Assembly (NCBI GenBank): GCA_949126835.1
Contig: OX421509.1
Location: forward strand, 12,527,420 to 12,591,419
Reading direction: 5' to 3'
Length of the DNA: 64,000 nucleotides
From: Anisus vortex
Taxonomy: Eukaryota; Mollusca; Gastropoda; Planorbidae
The first letter of the stretch is position 1, and every line of letters begins with the position of its first letter. Below the pieces are notes generated by a model that worked only from the letters and a program-made list of their open reading frames with translations, had not been told where the DNA came from and searched no databases. Below are positions 1 through 11,945 of this stretch, piece by piece. A program made the position numbers and the translations under genes.

Positions 1-267
1 GGTCTGGCCTTGTCTGTCACCTTTCGGTGTCTTGCTCGGAAGTTGGGAGGCGGTAAGGGCAGGGGTGGCGTTAACAAATTCAACTATAATAGCGTAGGCC
101 TACATTTGAAATGGCGTTCAACTGGTGTCGTCCGTAGATTACAATAAAATAACTTTTTTTTTTAAATCAGAATCTTCCTTTCACTATTTGATATCTGAAT
201 TTTTCTTTAAAAAAAAAAAAAAACAGGCCACGAAGTCAATACATGAAATGGATGTATGTATTGAATG
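1..267. other. unassigned sequence
   Basis: No gene or recognisable repeat is seen. The stretch contains one TAGGCCTA palindrome at 95-102 (inside the 10-bp palindrome GTAGGCCTAC) and an A-run near 210-223. Confidence 0.4.
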
Positions 268-352
268 TATAAGCTGCTGTGCGTTCGACTGGCGATCCGA
301 AGGTTGTGGGTTCGAATCCTAGTGGAGGCTAGGATTTTCCCCCGTGACTGGA
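268..352 (+). mobile_element. SINE-A fragment, tRNA-like head
   Basis: The head of the dispersed SINE-A family is visible: a GCGTTCGACTGGCG-type core, then the B-box-like GGTTCGAATCC and the family's AGGCTAGGATTTT segment. It then loses similarity, so the body and 3' end are missing. A tRNA-derived pol III promoter is inferred from the B box. Confidence 0.6.
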
Positions 353-1180
353 AGCGTTTTTTTAAGTCATCTGTGAAGAGGGTTTGACTTTTTTTTTGTT
401 TCGACTTGTAACGAGGGGTGAGGACGGCTTTAAAAAGCTATCCGACAAAAAAATCGCGTGACCTCATTTGTGGACGGCCCCGTTTTGAAATGCCCTAGCA
501 GCCCAATCTCATAGTAAAAAAAACAACTATTTGTCCTATGTTTTTTCACTTTAAAAAAATACAAATGCCAAAGTGGTGATTGATGCCTCTCAGAAGGAGC
601 CATTCTTTGCATTCACATGTTATAGGAGCACTGTACGTTATAAAGAGCTGGATATAACAACTCTCCCATAAGTTTAAAGTTATATTTAGGTCCTTAGTTG
701 TTATATTTTTTGTTGTTGTTTTTAATGATTGTTTAACCATACACGAACAAACACTAAAAGAAAAAAAAAGCCCAAAAACTTAGCTAATTGCTTATCTACC
801 TAATTACTTACATACAATAAATTATTAGTTTTGTTCATTGTTCAGAAAGGTTTGTGTTTTTATTTTACCTTCGGCCATTCTTGTACCTTGTTGTTTTTTC
901 TGTGCGTGCATTAAAAAAATAATTCATACTTACCGACCTACTTTTTTTATGTACCCGTATTCAGGTGGGTGACCTGCTAAGCAGAAAGTCAAAGCATTAG
1001 AACATTTTCCCAGCCCTTGGCTATAAGTAAAAATGCCTTGGGGTCACGATGACCTATCTAGTTGAGGTCAGAGAGACATTTCAAGAAGGATTAATGCGAC
1101 ACATTAAAGACCTTTTTGGTAAGTTTTCAAAATATATTCAAAGACATGTTCTTGTAGTTGCAGACTACTACACACCTAAA
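353..1180. other. unassigned AT-rich sequence
   Basis: AT-rich DNA with A and T runs. No ORF with protein character and no similarity to other parts of the window were seen. Confidence 0.4.
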
Positions 1181-1478
1181 CCATAGACTATAATAAGCTA
1201 GACCGCTTGCTTTAATATTTCTGCTATTTGATGACTAGAAACACTTCTTTTTGGAATTCCCGATTCCCTTTTGCACTGTACACTACCGTTTTATTTAATT
1301 GTTATGATTTTATCAATGAAACATTTAAATTTAATTCGAAAGTGGTGTACAGCGGAAACATTTAGGCCAACGTAGGAACGTAGAAGTAATTTAAGACAGC
1401 GTTATTGGATGCGCACGGAAAAAAGAACATATGAGCTCTAAAAATAGAGCAAGCGGTCCATCTTATTATAGTCTTTGC
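1181..1478. mobile_element. MITE-P, palindromic-end miniature element, copy 1
   Basis: A ~298-bp element bounded by long inverted ends (AGACTATAATAAG on the left, CTTATTATAGTCT on the right, with a GGTCC-type block inside). It matches 50326-50614 end to end and the left half matches 15860-15996. There is no coding capacity, so it would be non-autonomous. The superfamily is not clear; a TA-targeting Tc1/mariner-like origin is possible but unproven. Confidence 0.7.
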
Positions 1479-2210
1479 ATGAAACATACACTCTCTATTT
1501 TACACTAAGAAATCCATTGGACCAGACTAGAGTTCTCAGTGTTGTAAGAACTGGGAGATCGAACGTCCGGTTAAATATTGAATGTTGAGTTAAGTCTCTC
1601 TCTCTCCACCCCCCCCTCCCTTCGAAGTCGAGAACAACGGAAAGTGGGATTCTCAAGAAGGTCCTTGCTGAAGACTGGGGCTTGTAGAAGCGGAAACTTG
1701 AAGTATTTTGTTGCAACCGACCCTTTTTCAGGCTTTAAAGAATTCACATTTTGAAATAATCGCTGAATTTCCAGACGTACTCACTTCAATCTATGGATGC
1801 CTCAAAATTTACCTGACGAGCCTTAAGCTCTTACGTCAAGGGCGTAACAATGTTAAGTGGTGCATCAAGGGTGGGGGGGAGAGGGGGAGGGGGAACACCA
1901 ATATCCTGTCCGAGATCAGTCACCCCAAGGCACGCCGATAAGCCGTGTCGCGTAACAGAATGTCTCCGCAGTACATGCACTACACTTCTCTCCCCCACCT
2001 GCGGGAATTCCCCCCTCGGATCATTAACGTGGTGGCTCGCTCGTATACCTGCACTGTCGCCCAAATTCCAGACTATAGGCCTGGTCATCCAGGCACCTGG
2101 GGGTGGGGATGAGATGGGCTGTTGAGCTCATTGCTTCCTCCCCACGGAGTCTTGGCTCCTCTCGGGCAGCACAATGATCCTCGGACGCGAAACAGGGGCG
2201 GTCCGCCATG
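1479..2210. other. unassigned sequence with G/C-rich patches
   Basis: No gene supported. A short plus-strand stretch near 1730-1790 reads HFEIIAEFPDVLTSIYG, which faintly resembles the segment just before the RT of Ty3/gypsy elements, but it is too short to call. From about 1870 to 2200 there are C- and G-rich patches whose overlapping ORFs look like composition artefacts. Confidence 0.35.
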
Positions 2211-2218
2211 CGTTAGCC

Positions 2219-3218
2219 CATAGGTTCTCAACATGGGCGATTGGGGGGCGGTGAAGGGCAAGTGGACGGTACAAACGTACCTGATATATTTTAACACCTC
2301 AGCTATTTGAATCGATTAGTTTTTGGATGAAATGTGATGTAAACGTAAGTGCTGCTAAATATATGATATCCCCTAACAGCAAGCCTACATAGTATCATAT
2401 TAATAAGAAATAGGAATCGCAGTGACTTTTCGATGAAGTAGGGGTCTGTATTTGGCAAATATAGTGAGCGGCCGGCTGGTCCTGTGGTTGGTTCGCTGGA
2501 CTGTCAACCCTGCTGACCGATCACTGTCGACCTAGCATCCATATTAATGATATTTTGATCTCAGTTTAACCGAAATGTCCTTAATTGTGTTTCAATTGGT
2601 AAATGGTAATGAGATGAAGTTCATTATTGTTAAGTGGTATTGACAAGTAGTAATCATACAAACTGGGTAGTTATTGTAATGCTTAAAAGTATACATTTAA
2701 ATTCTTTAGTCATATAATCTTTATATTATTTTTAAATACTTTTTACAGTTTGATCATTTCAAAATTATACATTATAAGTCTTTAATAAAAAAAAAATGTT
2801 TCCACATTTGATTCAATAGTGATGCCGAAAAAGTTCTGTATTGTAATATAACAAATATTAGCCTACTGATTATTAGACCTAAGGCTTTTGCAACCGAAAT
2901 TGAAACTAAAATAGACTAATTGCTAGCAACACACCAGACAAACGATTCACATTAAATTGAATTATTTAAACCTTTTGTTAAGGCAATTTTTTTATCTATT
3001 AATTATTTCAATATGTTTCCTTTTCAGTTTTTTTTTTAAAGATAATTAATCACACAAAAAATTCTAGTCCGCCTAAAAAAATTGCGAAAACTATAGTCCA
3101 GATGGGCGGAAGGGGGGGGGGGAGTGGGCGCTAAAAGAAAGTTGGGGGGGGGGGGGGGCGGTGAGCGGAAAAAAAATGTAAAAGGGGGCGGTGAGCCGAA
3201 AAAGGTTGAGAACCCATG
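2219..3218. mobile_element. hAT-type element, 1.0 kb, with perfect 8-bp target duplication
   Basis: The left end reads CATAGGTTCTCAAC and the right end GTTGAGAACCCATG, which is the inverted GGTTCTCAACC end known from hAT (Charlie-like) elements. The 8-bp sequence CGTTAGCC lies directly on both sides (2211-2218 and 3219-3226), as expected for hAT. The interior is AT-rich with no intact ORF. Its right part is the reverse complement of 63600-64000, and 2525-2820 is similar to the reverse complement of 15115-15450. A decayed or non-autonomous copy. Confidence 0.85.
2471..2535 (+). mobile_element. SINE-D head fragment (tRNA-Asp-like) inside the hAT element
   Basis: The sequence GGCTGGTCCTGTGGTT followed by GGACTGTCAACC matches the tRNA-like head of the SINE at 47461-47625. 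Only the head with the A-box region is left; the B box and tail are not recognisable. Confidence 0.5.
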
Positions 3219-3226
3219 CGTTAGCC

Positions 3227-3549
3227 CAATGGTGAGCTCTTTATCTAAGTGTATCGGTGGTGTCCACCCTTTGCCAGCGTTAAATTAAAGCCCATGGATA
3301 CAGAAGCGCCCTTTATTCCCAGACGAGCCCACCAATTTGCTCGGCAATAAATCTCAATCTAGAAATGTAACGTCTTCGTTTTAAAATCTTGATGTCCAAA
3401 AATCAGAGCTCCGTTACGTTGTCAATGTCAGCTTTTGAAATTTCTCAATACATCTTCCAGCTTTGGCAGTTGGAAAGGTAAGGGGTAGAGGGAGGGGGGA
3501 TGAATGAGGGTGCTTTTCACACCTCGCAAAGTAGGGCCAAGCTTTAGAG
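3227..3549. other. unassigned sequence
   Basis: No gene, SINE or transposon end was recognised between the two hAT elements. Confidence 0.35.
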
Positions 3550-3880
3550 CAGGTGTATCAAACTAGGAAAGGCCATTTTATTACTTAAGATATGTGTCAA
3601 GGACACCCCCCCCCCATAAACCCATAAAAAACAAAAAACAAACCCGACCCTAGTAAATAAAAAACACTTTATACATCTTAACTCATTTTACTACTTATCA
3701 CTAATAATAGTTATGTTGCGTATATAAAATGAACAATACAATTTGATGTGTATCAGTACTAGATGTCTGAATTTCACGAATATTAATATATTTTTTTGTA
3801 AGTTTACTGGCGGGCCACAACAAATCCACTTGGTTGGTCGCATGCGGCCCGTCGGGCCGAATGTGTTTGAGACACCCTTT
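3550..3880. mobile_element. hAT MITE (GTGTCAAAC-type ends), 331 bp
   Basis: The left end is CAGGTGTATCAAACT and the right end GTTTGAGACACCC. With the internal GCGGCCCGTCGGGCCG block this fits a widespread hAT class. The flanking 8-mers CTTTAGAG (3542-3549) and TTTTAGAG (3881-3888) match at 7 of 8 positions and look like a target duplication. No coding capacity. Confidence 0.75.
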
Positions 3881-4284
3881 TTTTAGAGCGAGCTTTCACT
3901 TTGGTGAGAAGCCTAATGCACAGAGTCACAGCTCGACGCAGGAAATGATCGTTTAAGTTCAACAAAGGTGCTATTATAATGTTGTTGTTCTTTTTTTTTA
4001 CGTATGACACACATGAATGAAATGTATATCTTGTCATAGATAAAATATAAAAATAAAAAAACACAACACTGACAATCTATGTCTAAATGAACGCCCCCAT
4101 AAAGCAAACGCTGATGTCAAAATCTGTCTGACTTGCAGCTGGAAAAATTTGTTGATATCTCTAGATTATGTGTTTTTAAATAAATGCAATGTTCACATTT
4201 TGTGTTCGATGAAAGAATATGATCTCATCTCGTCTTCCTCTACCTTTGTTTTACTTTTTAACCAATATTACTCACTTAAAAGGG

Positions 4285-4563
4285 GGCACCTTGGCCATGC
4301 GGCAGCGCGTTCGGCTGGCGAACCGAAGGTCCTGGTTTCGAATCCTAGAGCAGGCTAGGATTTGTTCCCGGGTCTGGAGGGTCTTCCTGAGTCTACCCAG
4401 CTCTGAAAGGTACCTGACCTTAGTTGGGGTAAAGTAAAAGCGTCTGTGCATAGTGCTGGCCAGACAATCACCTAGTATGCCGTGGCCACAGAAATCGGTG
4501 AACGCTGGTTCACCGGAACTATGGATCAATTTCGTCCGACGGGTACTTCACTTACTTTACTTA
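4285..4563 (+). mobile_element. SINE-A, near full length
   Basis: A ~279-bp element. It has a tRNA-like head with an A-box-like stretch around GGCCATGCGGCAGCG, a B-box-like TTTCGAATCC, a conserved body (TCTACCCAGCTCTG, GGTACCTGACC, TAGTATGCCGTGGCCAC, CTATGGATCAA) and a 3' end of repeated CTTACTTTAC. It serves with 37632-37914 and 49718-50012 as the reference copy. SINEs code for no protein and rely on a partner LINE; the partner is not identified. Confidence 0.85.
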
Positions 4564-5160
4564 AGATGGGAAATCGGAGAAGAGGAAGAAATAAACTAAC
4601 CCATAAAAAACAAAGTATTATACTCCCTTTTTTATTTTGTAAACTAAGTTTATAATTAATTTATGTTTTGATAGATTAAAATAAATATAAGTGATATCAT
4701 ACATTATGAATTTCCACACTAAATATTTGCGCACCCTTTTTTTTTTCGGGCCGAAGCCGAAAAGTTTATTTACTTCCGTCTCTTCTGATAGAGAAAGGCA
4801 GCCATGTTTTCCGTAAAAATTTTTCTTCGATTCGCAAATTGGTCGAAGGTTTTTGTAACTATTCCAACGGCTATGATGCTGAAAATTTGATAGAGTGTAT
4901 TGTTTGTCGGGACAAGTCTGCTGCCGAAGTTTCAGCTCGATTGGATGACGGGAAGGGGTCGAAAAATCTATGCAAAGTTTTCCAAGCAAGCAACAGGACA
5001 AGCAGACAAGCAGACAGTACGAGTTAATAGAAAGGGAGTACAAAAAGACACAATCAGTGAGGGGATAGAGAAAAAAGAACGGCGCGTGAGTGAAAGTGAG
5101 GAAGAAATAAAGCTAGAAAAAGGAAAGAGTAAGAGAGAGAGAGAAGGTAGAGAAAGGTGA
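4564..5160. other. unassigned, possibly an old interspersed repeat
   Basis: The middle (about 4745-5015) has more even base composition than its surroundings and contains overlapping frames on both strands, but no recognisable domain. From 5040 to 5160 the sequence is purine-rich (GA-type), which explains the charged K/E/R frame there. Confidence 0.35.
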
Positions 5161-5164
5161 AATA

Positions 5165-5325
5165 GTGAAAAGAAATAGTGAAATGTATCAATGTATTAAT
5201 CTATCAGTCTATCAATCTATCAATCAATATATCTATATTATGTCTATCAATATATCAATCTATCAATCTAATATATCAATCTAGAAATTCAGCAATCTAT
5301 CAATATAGCAATATATCAATCACGG
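5165..5325. repeat. degenerate (CTATCAAT)n simple repeat
   Basis: Imperfect octamer repeat of CTATCAAT and ATATCAAT type. It is short and diverged compared with the large octamer arrays elsewhere in the window. Confidence 0.75.
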
Positions 5326-6327
5326 AGCATTAAAACGGATCAGTGTATTGACCTCTAAATCCCATTACATGCCGTGGCATACTGATAATTGTTGAAATTA
5401 AAATTTTCTTGACTATACTGAGGCCTTACTATCGGTCTTTTAAAATGTAAAGATTACGAGGTGTGTATATTAAAAAAGAAAACCACATGACATTTAGACA
5501 AACAAATCCAAACTTTATATAGTATAGGATCATTCACAAAACACAATTTTAATATAAATAATCTTTATAACAAGCGTTTAAATGAAAGAATAAGCCGTCA
5601 GCGCCCCGCCCCCTTTTTCTATACCTTGCTAAGACAAAATTCCACGACCAACGCTGAAGACGTAATCTAGTCTTTAGTCAAAACCAAAGATGTTGCAGCG
5701 CTTTTTGCAACAAATTATTTCAATCTCTGCGACATGACAGCTGAGTGTACAACAACTACAGACAAACAAACGAACTAACAACAACATAAACCACACAGGG
5801 CTTAGAATAAATATTTAACCCCTCCTTCCCCCCCCCCCCCTCCCCCCGTTATTTTTTAAATCATTTCAAGAAAACCACTTAAAGGGAAATGCTAAGAATA
5901 CGTAAAATGATATACAATTCGAATCCATTCAAAACATGAATATACAATACATTTTAATGCTGAGGTTTTCTAAAGAGACTTTTTGAAAAAAAAAATGGAA
6001 TTCTTTGTTTGTTGTTTAGCGTTTGTGTGTGTGTGCTGTTTATGTATATATGCGCGGAATAAATTAGTTGTTATATAAATATATTTTTTTATATTAAGTT
6101 ATCTTATATTGATGGACATGTTATGACAACTTGGAGGAGTGAGAGAAAAGGGGGGGGGGGTGGAAGGGACTAGATTGTGCTACCGTCAGAAATTCGTACA
6201 TTTTTGTGTGTGCGGAAAGTTGTGAAATGATATTATGAAAAAAGAAAACTATCAGAATGTAGGTGGCTATACTAGTTTTTGTTTTGGCTACATACTTTGG
6301 GCCTTTTACAGTGTAGTTATCGCTAGC
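5326..6327. other. unassigned AT-rich sequence with poly(C)/poly(G) runs
   Basis: No gene seen. Notable are a 13-nt C run at 5828-5840 and an 11-nt G run at 6150-6160. A 17-nt G run (6328-6344) ends at the next SINE. Confidence 0.4.
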
Positions 6328-6344
6328 GGGGGGGGGGGGGGGGG

Positions 6345-6594
6345 CAAGGTTGCCGTGCGTTTAGCTAATGTACCAAAGGTCCATGGGTACGAATACTGGT
6401 GAAGCGTAGGATTTGATCCCGGGTCTGGACGGTGCTTCTAAGTCTACCAGGCTCTCATGGGTAGCTGTTTTTTTTAGCTGGAGTAAAATAAACACGTTTG
6501 GTCACACAATCCCTTGGTATGCCGTGGCCACGAAAGCTGGTGGACGCTGCTTCGACGGCCTTATGGATATCCGACGGGATATTTGACTACTTTA
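6345..6594 (+). mobile_element. SINE-A, diverged copy
   Basis: The order of blocks matches SINE-A: a degraded tRNA-like head (GGTACGAATACTGG), GGGTCTGGACGG, TCTACCAGGCTCT, GGTATGCCGTGGCCAC and CTTATGGAT. The CTTACTTTAC tail is replaced by the start of a LINE fragment at about 6595. Confidence 0.75.
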
Positions 6595-7022
6595 CAATCC
6601 CTTACAACTTGAGACCCTAAAACACCGCAGTGGTAAACAAAGTCACCACTATATACAAGATCATGAACCTCCACGTGGGAATGTCCACACGGCCAGGTCG
6701 CATCCAAGAGGTGTCCCGCTCTACCCGATGCCATTAACTCAAACTGCATGTCCCACACACGCACGCACCGACGTCTACAAATATTTTTTTCTCCGTCATC
6801 CATTAAACTGTGGAACACACTGGACCAGGTCTCCATCACCGCCCCTTCTGTGCCGGCTTTCAAATCTTCACTGAAGGGCTGGACTTAATAACTCAAGTGA
6901 AACTCTATCATCTGTTTGTAATTCTTGTTTGTGATGTTTTAAAATTGTATATGTAGTTAAATATGTGGACTTTTTCCTCTGTCCTAACGGGGCCTCCACA
7001 ATAATATGAAGAAGAAGAAAAA
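6595..7022 (+). mobile_element. LINE 3' end fragment with (GAA)n tail
   Basis: Read with frameshifts on the plus strand, this encodes the last part of a LINE reverse transcriptase ORF. One stretch (6773-6811) reads FFSPSSIKLWNTL, matching the FFPxxIRxWNxLP motif near the C terminus of many LINE proteins, followed by FKSSLKGWT. A ~140-bp 3'UTR follows and ends in GAAGAAGAAGA. It is 5'-truncated and not functional. It abuts the SINE upstream without a spacer. Confidence 0.65.
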
Positions 7023-8971
7023 TGTAGAAATAAAGCAAGTATATTCATAAGATGGTGTGGTCAAACAAATGTTGTGTTTGCGATCTGTATCCTATAACTA
7101 GACCTGTAAGACCAGACTTGCGAGAAAGATGGGAAGCTTTTAGTGGGTCGATAACCAATCGAGATAGCATTGAACTATAGCGATCGATTCTAGGCTGATT
7201 CAAAAACTGTAAAAAAATTACACAAGCCGCTTGAATGAACAATACAATACACAGTTTGTTCATACAAACCCGCTGTATAACCAATGGAAAAACAAAACAT
7301 GAATGAACTATTCTTATTTACACGTAAATAGAGGAAGGGCGCGGAAAGGAGGCGTTAAACCTTTTAAAAAATAATATGAAGAAAAATTAGCAGGTAAGCT
7401 CTCAATATTGGTAAATGGAGATGGATCAGACAGCAAGGCCTATAACTATGGTGAAAGGGGGTTTTCCGGTCTGTCTCTTTTCCACACAGTTTGGTGTTGG
7501 TGGAGGTCATCAGCGGCCAGAACCGGTTTCTGTTTCATAAAGTGGACAGGCTTGGGAGCACATGTTCTGTTTTCTCAGGAGACATCCCACATGGACAATC
7601 TTCACTGGTTCCAGAGGTTTACCTTCTGTACATAATTATTATTATGTTGTCTTAGTCTGTTATGCCAGGTCCGTAGTCTGAAGATAGTTTTTGGGGCTTG
7701 TCGAGAAAGACTATAGTTAATACTTTTAATTTAAGAAATGCAATGATTTCAACAAACCATTCACCCTGTCCTGGCCCTACACTTTGGCTCACTAATAAAT
7801 TAAAACTAATGTGCTAGTTCGGTGCCCCTCATGCCCCAGGTGCCATATTCTCCACTTTTCCTATTTATATTATTTCCCCATGAAGACTGTAAAAGATCAT
7901 TTGAGCATTTGTGACTTCCATTTATGTAACAAAAAATTGCCTCCTACCCCTGCCTTTTTTTTTTCGCTCTCAAAGCTCCAAGTGAATTTGAAGAATACTA
8001 GAGAAAGGAAGTGACATCAAACTACAAGTGAGAGAGCGCTGAGGGCGTACCCTCATGGGTTCTGGATCAAATCCGAATGTAAAAAAGACCAACATTTGTG
8101 AATGTAGAAATTCGAAACTAAAAACTCCACAAGAGAACTTTGCTTTCATATATAGATCTATTGTAGATTTAGTTCAAAGCTAAAATTGTTTGTTTAAAAC
8201 CTGAAAATGATATCTAGTCTAACATTTATAATTACATTGTACAAAAAATAAATCAATAATTGTGCAACATAATCTATATAATAATAGTGACACTGGCACA
8301 ATAACACAATAGCACAGGAAATATCTTACATGGGCGAGTTCTTTAATATTTTATGTTTATGTATAATTCAAATGATGCCCTCATTCAATAGTATTGCAGG
8401 CACCACCATCGTTTATTGTATATTCATTAGGCATGCACATGCATTGACCGCGTTGCCATGACAACGGAGGTAAACATTAAAAAAAAACTTTCAAATAGAT
8501 CATTCATTTACTGTCAAATGTCATTGATTATTGTTTTGCTATAAATTGTAAAGAGAATTTCAAAGAAATGAACAGAGCGTTTGACGTTATTGTCAGGTGA
8601 CTTCTACAGTATTACCAACGAAATGGCCAATTCATGCATATTTCAAAGGTCAGTTGAAAGAGTGTCAGCAAGAAACGATGAATATTTTATGTCCTAAATG
8701 TTCTCACAGACAAAGTTTTTTGTTTTTTTTAAAACTAACATACGTTAGCATAGGGATAGAAATGTAGACAATTAATAATGTTGCCTTTTACAGGTAACAC
8801 ACTCTCAATAAATCTTATACCTACCTACCGACCAACCTGCATATGATCAAAACCACCTACCTAGATATCTACAGACTACTTTCTTACTTATCATCCTACC
8901 TACCTACCGAACAACCCGCATAGCTACCTACCTACCTGTTTATCTGTTGACCTATTCACTATTTTTCTTTT
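7023..8971. other. unassigned sequence
   Basis: About 1.9 kb without a supported gene. The segment 7400-7640 has an open plus frame but no recognisable domain. Around 8815-8960 the sequence becomes rich in CCTA tetramers that grade into the array that follows. Confidence 0.4.
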
Positions 8972-10256
8972 TATCAATTTATTTATCTATTTATCTATTT
9001 ATCTTTTTATCTATATATCTATTTATCAATTTATCTATTTATCTATTCATCTATTTATCTATTTATCTATTTATCTATTTATTTATTTATCTATTTATCT
9101 ATTTATCTATTTATCTATTTATCTATTTATCTATTTATCTATTTATCTATTCATCTATTCATCTATTCATCTATTCATCTATTTATCTATTTATCTATTT
9201 ATCTATTTATCTATTTATCTATTTATCTATTTATCTATTTATCTATTTATCTATTTATCTATTTATCTATTTATCTATTTATCTATTTATCTATTTATCT
9301 ATTTATCTATTTATCTATTTATCTATTTATCTTTTTATCTATATATCTATTTATCATTTATCTATTTATCTATTTATCTATTTATCTATTTATCTATTTA
9401 TCTATTTATCTATTTATCTATTTATCTATTTATCTATTTATCTATTTATCTATTTATCTATTTATCTATTTATCTATTTATCTATTTATCTATTTATCTA
9501 TTTATCTATTTATCTATTTATCTATTTATCTATTTATCTATTTATCTATTTATCTATTTATCTATTTATCTTTTTTATCTATTTATCTATTTATATATTT
9601 ATATATTTATATATTTATATATTTATCTATTTATCTATTTATATATTTATATATTTATATATTTATATATTTATCTATTTATCTATTTATCTATTTATCT
9701 ACTTATCTATTTATCTATTTATCTATTTATCTATTTATCTATTTATCTATTTATCTATTTATCTATTTATCTATTTATCTATTTATCTATTTATCTATTT
9801 ATCTATTTATCTATTTATCTATTTATCTATTTATCTATTTATCTATTTATCTATTTATCTATTTATCTATTTATCTATTTATCTATTTATCTATTTATCT
9901 ATTTATCTATTTATCTATTTATCTATTTATCTATTTATCTATTTATCTATTTATCTATTTATCTATTTATCTATTTATCTATTTATCTATTTATCTATTT
10001 ATCTATTTATCTATTTATCTATTTATCTATTTATCTATTTATCTATTTATCTATTTATCTATTTATCTATTTATCTATTTATCTATTTATCTTTTTATCT
10101 ATTTATCTATTTATCTATTTATCTATTTATCTATTTATCTATTTATCTATTTATCTATTTATCTATTTATCTATTTATCTATTTATCTATTTATCTATTT
10201 ATCTATTTATCTATTTATCTATTTATCTATTTATCTATTTATCTATTTATCTATTA
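8972..10256. repeat. (ATCTATTT)n octamer array, 1.3 kb
   Basis: About 160 copies of an 8-bp unit made of two tetramers, ATCT and ATTT, that differ by one C/T transition. It is interrupted by blocks with TTCATCTA units (about 9145-9180) and by TATATATT units (about 9590-9680). An 8-bp period gives stop-free frames of 8-residue repeats (LSIYLFIY), which explains the 436-residue ORF; it is not a gene. The reverse complement of the same unit forms the array at 30.1-32.4 kb. Confidence 0.95.
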
Positions 10257-10821
10257 ACTATCAACTATCTAACTATCAATCTTTCTATCCATCTATCACT
10301 CTATCTGTCTCCCCATGGGTCTCTCTGCCTGTCAGTGTTGTTTTTGACCAAGCACAAATGGGACAAAAATGCATGGAACATGTTCCTTTTCAAGTACTTA
10401 TATCATCAATCTCCCACCAGTTCAAAACAGCGGCCCGTTCTTGTTTCTCCTCGCTCTTTGCTTTTGTTTTATCACCCAAGTGAGGAAATACAACAGACTA
10501 CAGGAGTATGTCCATGCAATTTAAACAACTTCATCTCCCCCAACACTCACACTGCCCTGCATGTGTTCACAAGTGCTTGTGTGCCAAGTGTTTACACGCC
10601 GTGTGTGTCAGTTGTATCAAACAAATGGTTCCATCAAAGCCCAAAAAAGAATCAAACCTGATCCTTACCACTGTTACAACGAAACAGCCACTGGAAAACA
10701 CCACAGGAGGTGACGATTGAAATTGGTTCTGACATGTCATTGGATATGTCATATATGTCACTGCTAATTGTTCTTTTTTCTGTGTCGTTATTGTTTGTTA
10801 GTTTCTGATGTTGTTGTTTAT
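10257..10821. other. unassigned; array flank and a Cys-rich frame
   Basis: 10257-10330 is a degenerate continuation of the array. At 10508-10720 (+) a short frame contains HCPACVHKCLCAKC, then CVSCIKQMV, which superficially resembles a RING or B-box zinc-binding pattern. It has no splice or start context that makes it a convincing exon. Confidence 0.3.
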
Positions 10822-11046
10822 CATGTCGGAGCGAATTGATCCAAATCGCCAGTGGAGCAGCGTTCACCAGTTTCTGTTTACACGGCATAGTAGAGGATTG
10901 TGTGGCCATCACACATTTTTCCAGCCGTCTGTACTTTTCCCCAAAATAATATCAGGGCTAGGTAGAACCAGACACACCCTCCAAACCTTGGGGGAAAAAA
11001 CAACTTGGATTCACCAGGATTCGAACCCAGAACCTTGACTACCTCC
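10822..11046 (-). mobile_element. SINE-A, minus strand
   Basis: Reverse-strand copy. Read on the plus strand it shows CACCAGTTTCTG, GGATTGTGTGGCCATCACA and finally the complement of the B-box (GGATTCGAACCCAG). The A-box end is weak. Moderately diverged. Confidence 0.75.
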
Positions 11047-11344
11047 CCTGTTTACAACACCCAAGGGTGATAAACAGTTCTTCTAATAATGGAAATTTAG
11101 ATATAGTTTTTATATTTCTGTTGAAAACACAAAAAAATAGATTGATATCATCTTTCATATTATTTAATATTTCAACACAAACACCTTTTATAATATGATG
11201 ATATTTACTATAGATATTTATATCAAATCACATACAGAAAATAAAGGCCGTCTTGTACGACCCTAGACTGGTCGTCTGCTAAAAAATTAAGGGGGGCTTA
11301 CTCCTATTTAATTGCTTCAATAATAATGTCACTTGCATTTATAT

Positions 11345-11630
11345 AATTAAATGTGATGACGACGATGATATTTGACCATCGTTTTCGATGAGGACCATCC
11401 TCTATCAGAGTCATGATTTCTTATAAGGCCTATTCTTGCCCGAAAGTACTTGCCACAGTGGGGGCACAAGTGTGTGGCTTGATGGCCGGTAGAAGCGGGG
11501 CTGTCTTTGATGGATTTTCTTAATTGCCGTTTTTCAATAGCGACCTTTTGCCTTTTATCTTCGTAGGCTGCTGCTCCAGTTCGGGTTATGTTGCGCCAGG
11601 AGGATCGGCTCTCGGCTAGGCTTTCCAAAT
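11345..11630 (-). mobile_element. LINE ORF C-terminal fragment with zinc-finger motif
   Basis: A 93-codon minus-strand frame reads SSWRNITRTGAAAYEDKR, then a basic linker, then CPHCGKYFRARIGLIRNH. The CxxC plus 'ARIGL..H' arrangement is typical of the C-terminal C2H2-like finger of RTE/R4-type LINE proteins in invertebrates. The finger normally ends in two His; here only one is in place (IRNHDSD). Truncated at its 5' side, where it abuts AT-rich DNA, and presumably inactive. Confidence 0.65.
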
Positions 11631-11862
11631 AAATAAATGTATTCTAATAATAACTCGCAATTTAAAATAAAATTAATAATAATAAAATGTCATTAGATTA
11701 GTTTATTAGTTATTTATTAGATGTTATTAGTTAAGTTGTTGATTTATAAAAATCAATATCTGTACTAGTATAGACCACAATTTTGATTTCTCGATTTTAG
11801 GTTTAAGATTCCATTTTTAGGCTTGTCTCGTTTTATATATAGAGTCCTTTCCAAAATAATGT

Positions 11863-11945
11863 ATAGATCCATAGGGCCAGTGAAGGAGCAGAGTTCATCA
11901 GTTTCCATCGCCACGGCATAAAAAGGGGCGATTTGGCGATCAGTT
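11863..11945 (-). mobile_element. SINE-A 3' fragment, minus strand
   Basis: Contains the complement of the 3' part of SINE-A (GATCCATAGGGCCAGTGAAG, CATCAGTTTCCAT, GCCACGGCATA). The head is missing. Confidence 0.65.

Noticed and set aside
1708..1790. Ty3/gypsy polyprotein fragment (HFEIIAEFPDVLT)
   Set aside because: Only about 17 residues look similar; the following sequence shows no RT motifs.
8947..10257. 436-residue ORF rich in Ile, Tyr, Leu, Phe and Ser
   Set aside because: It is a translation of the (ATCTATTT)n array; an 8-bp period without stops gives an open frame automatically.
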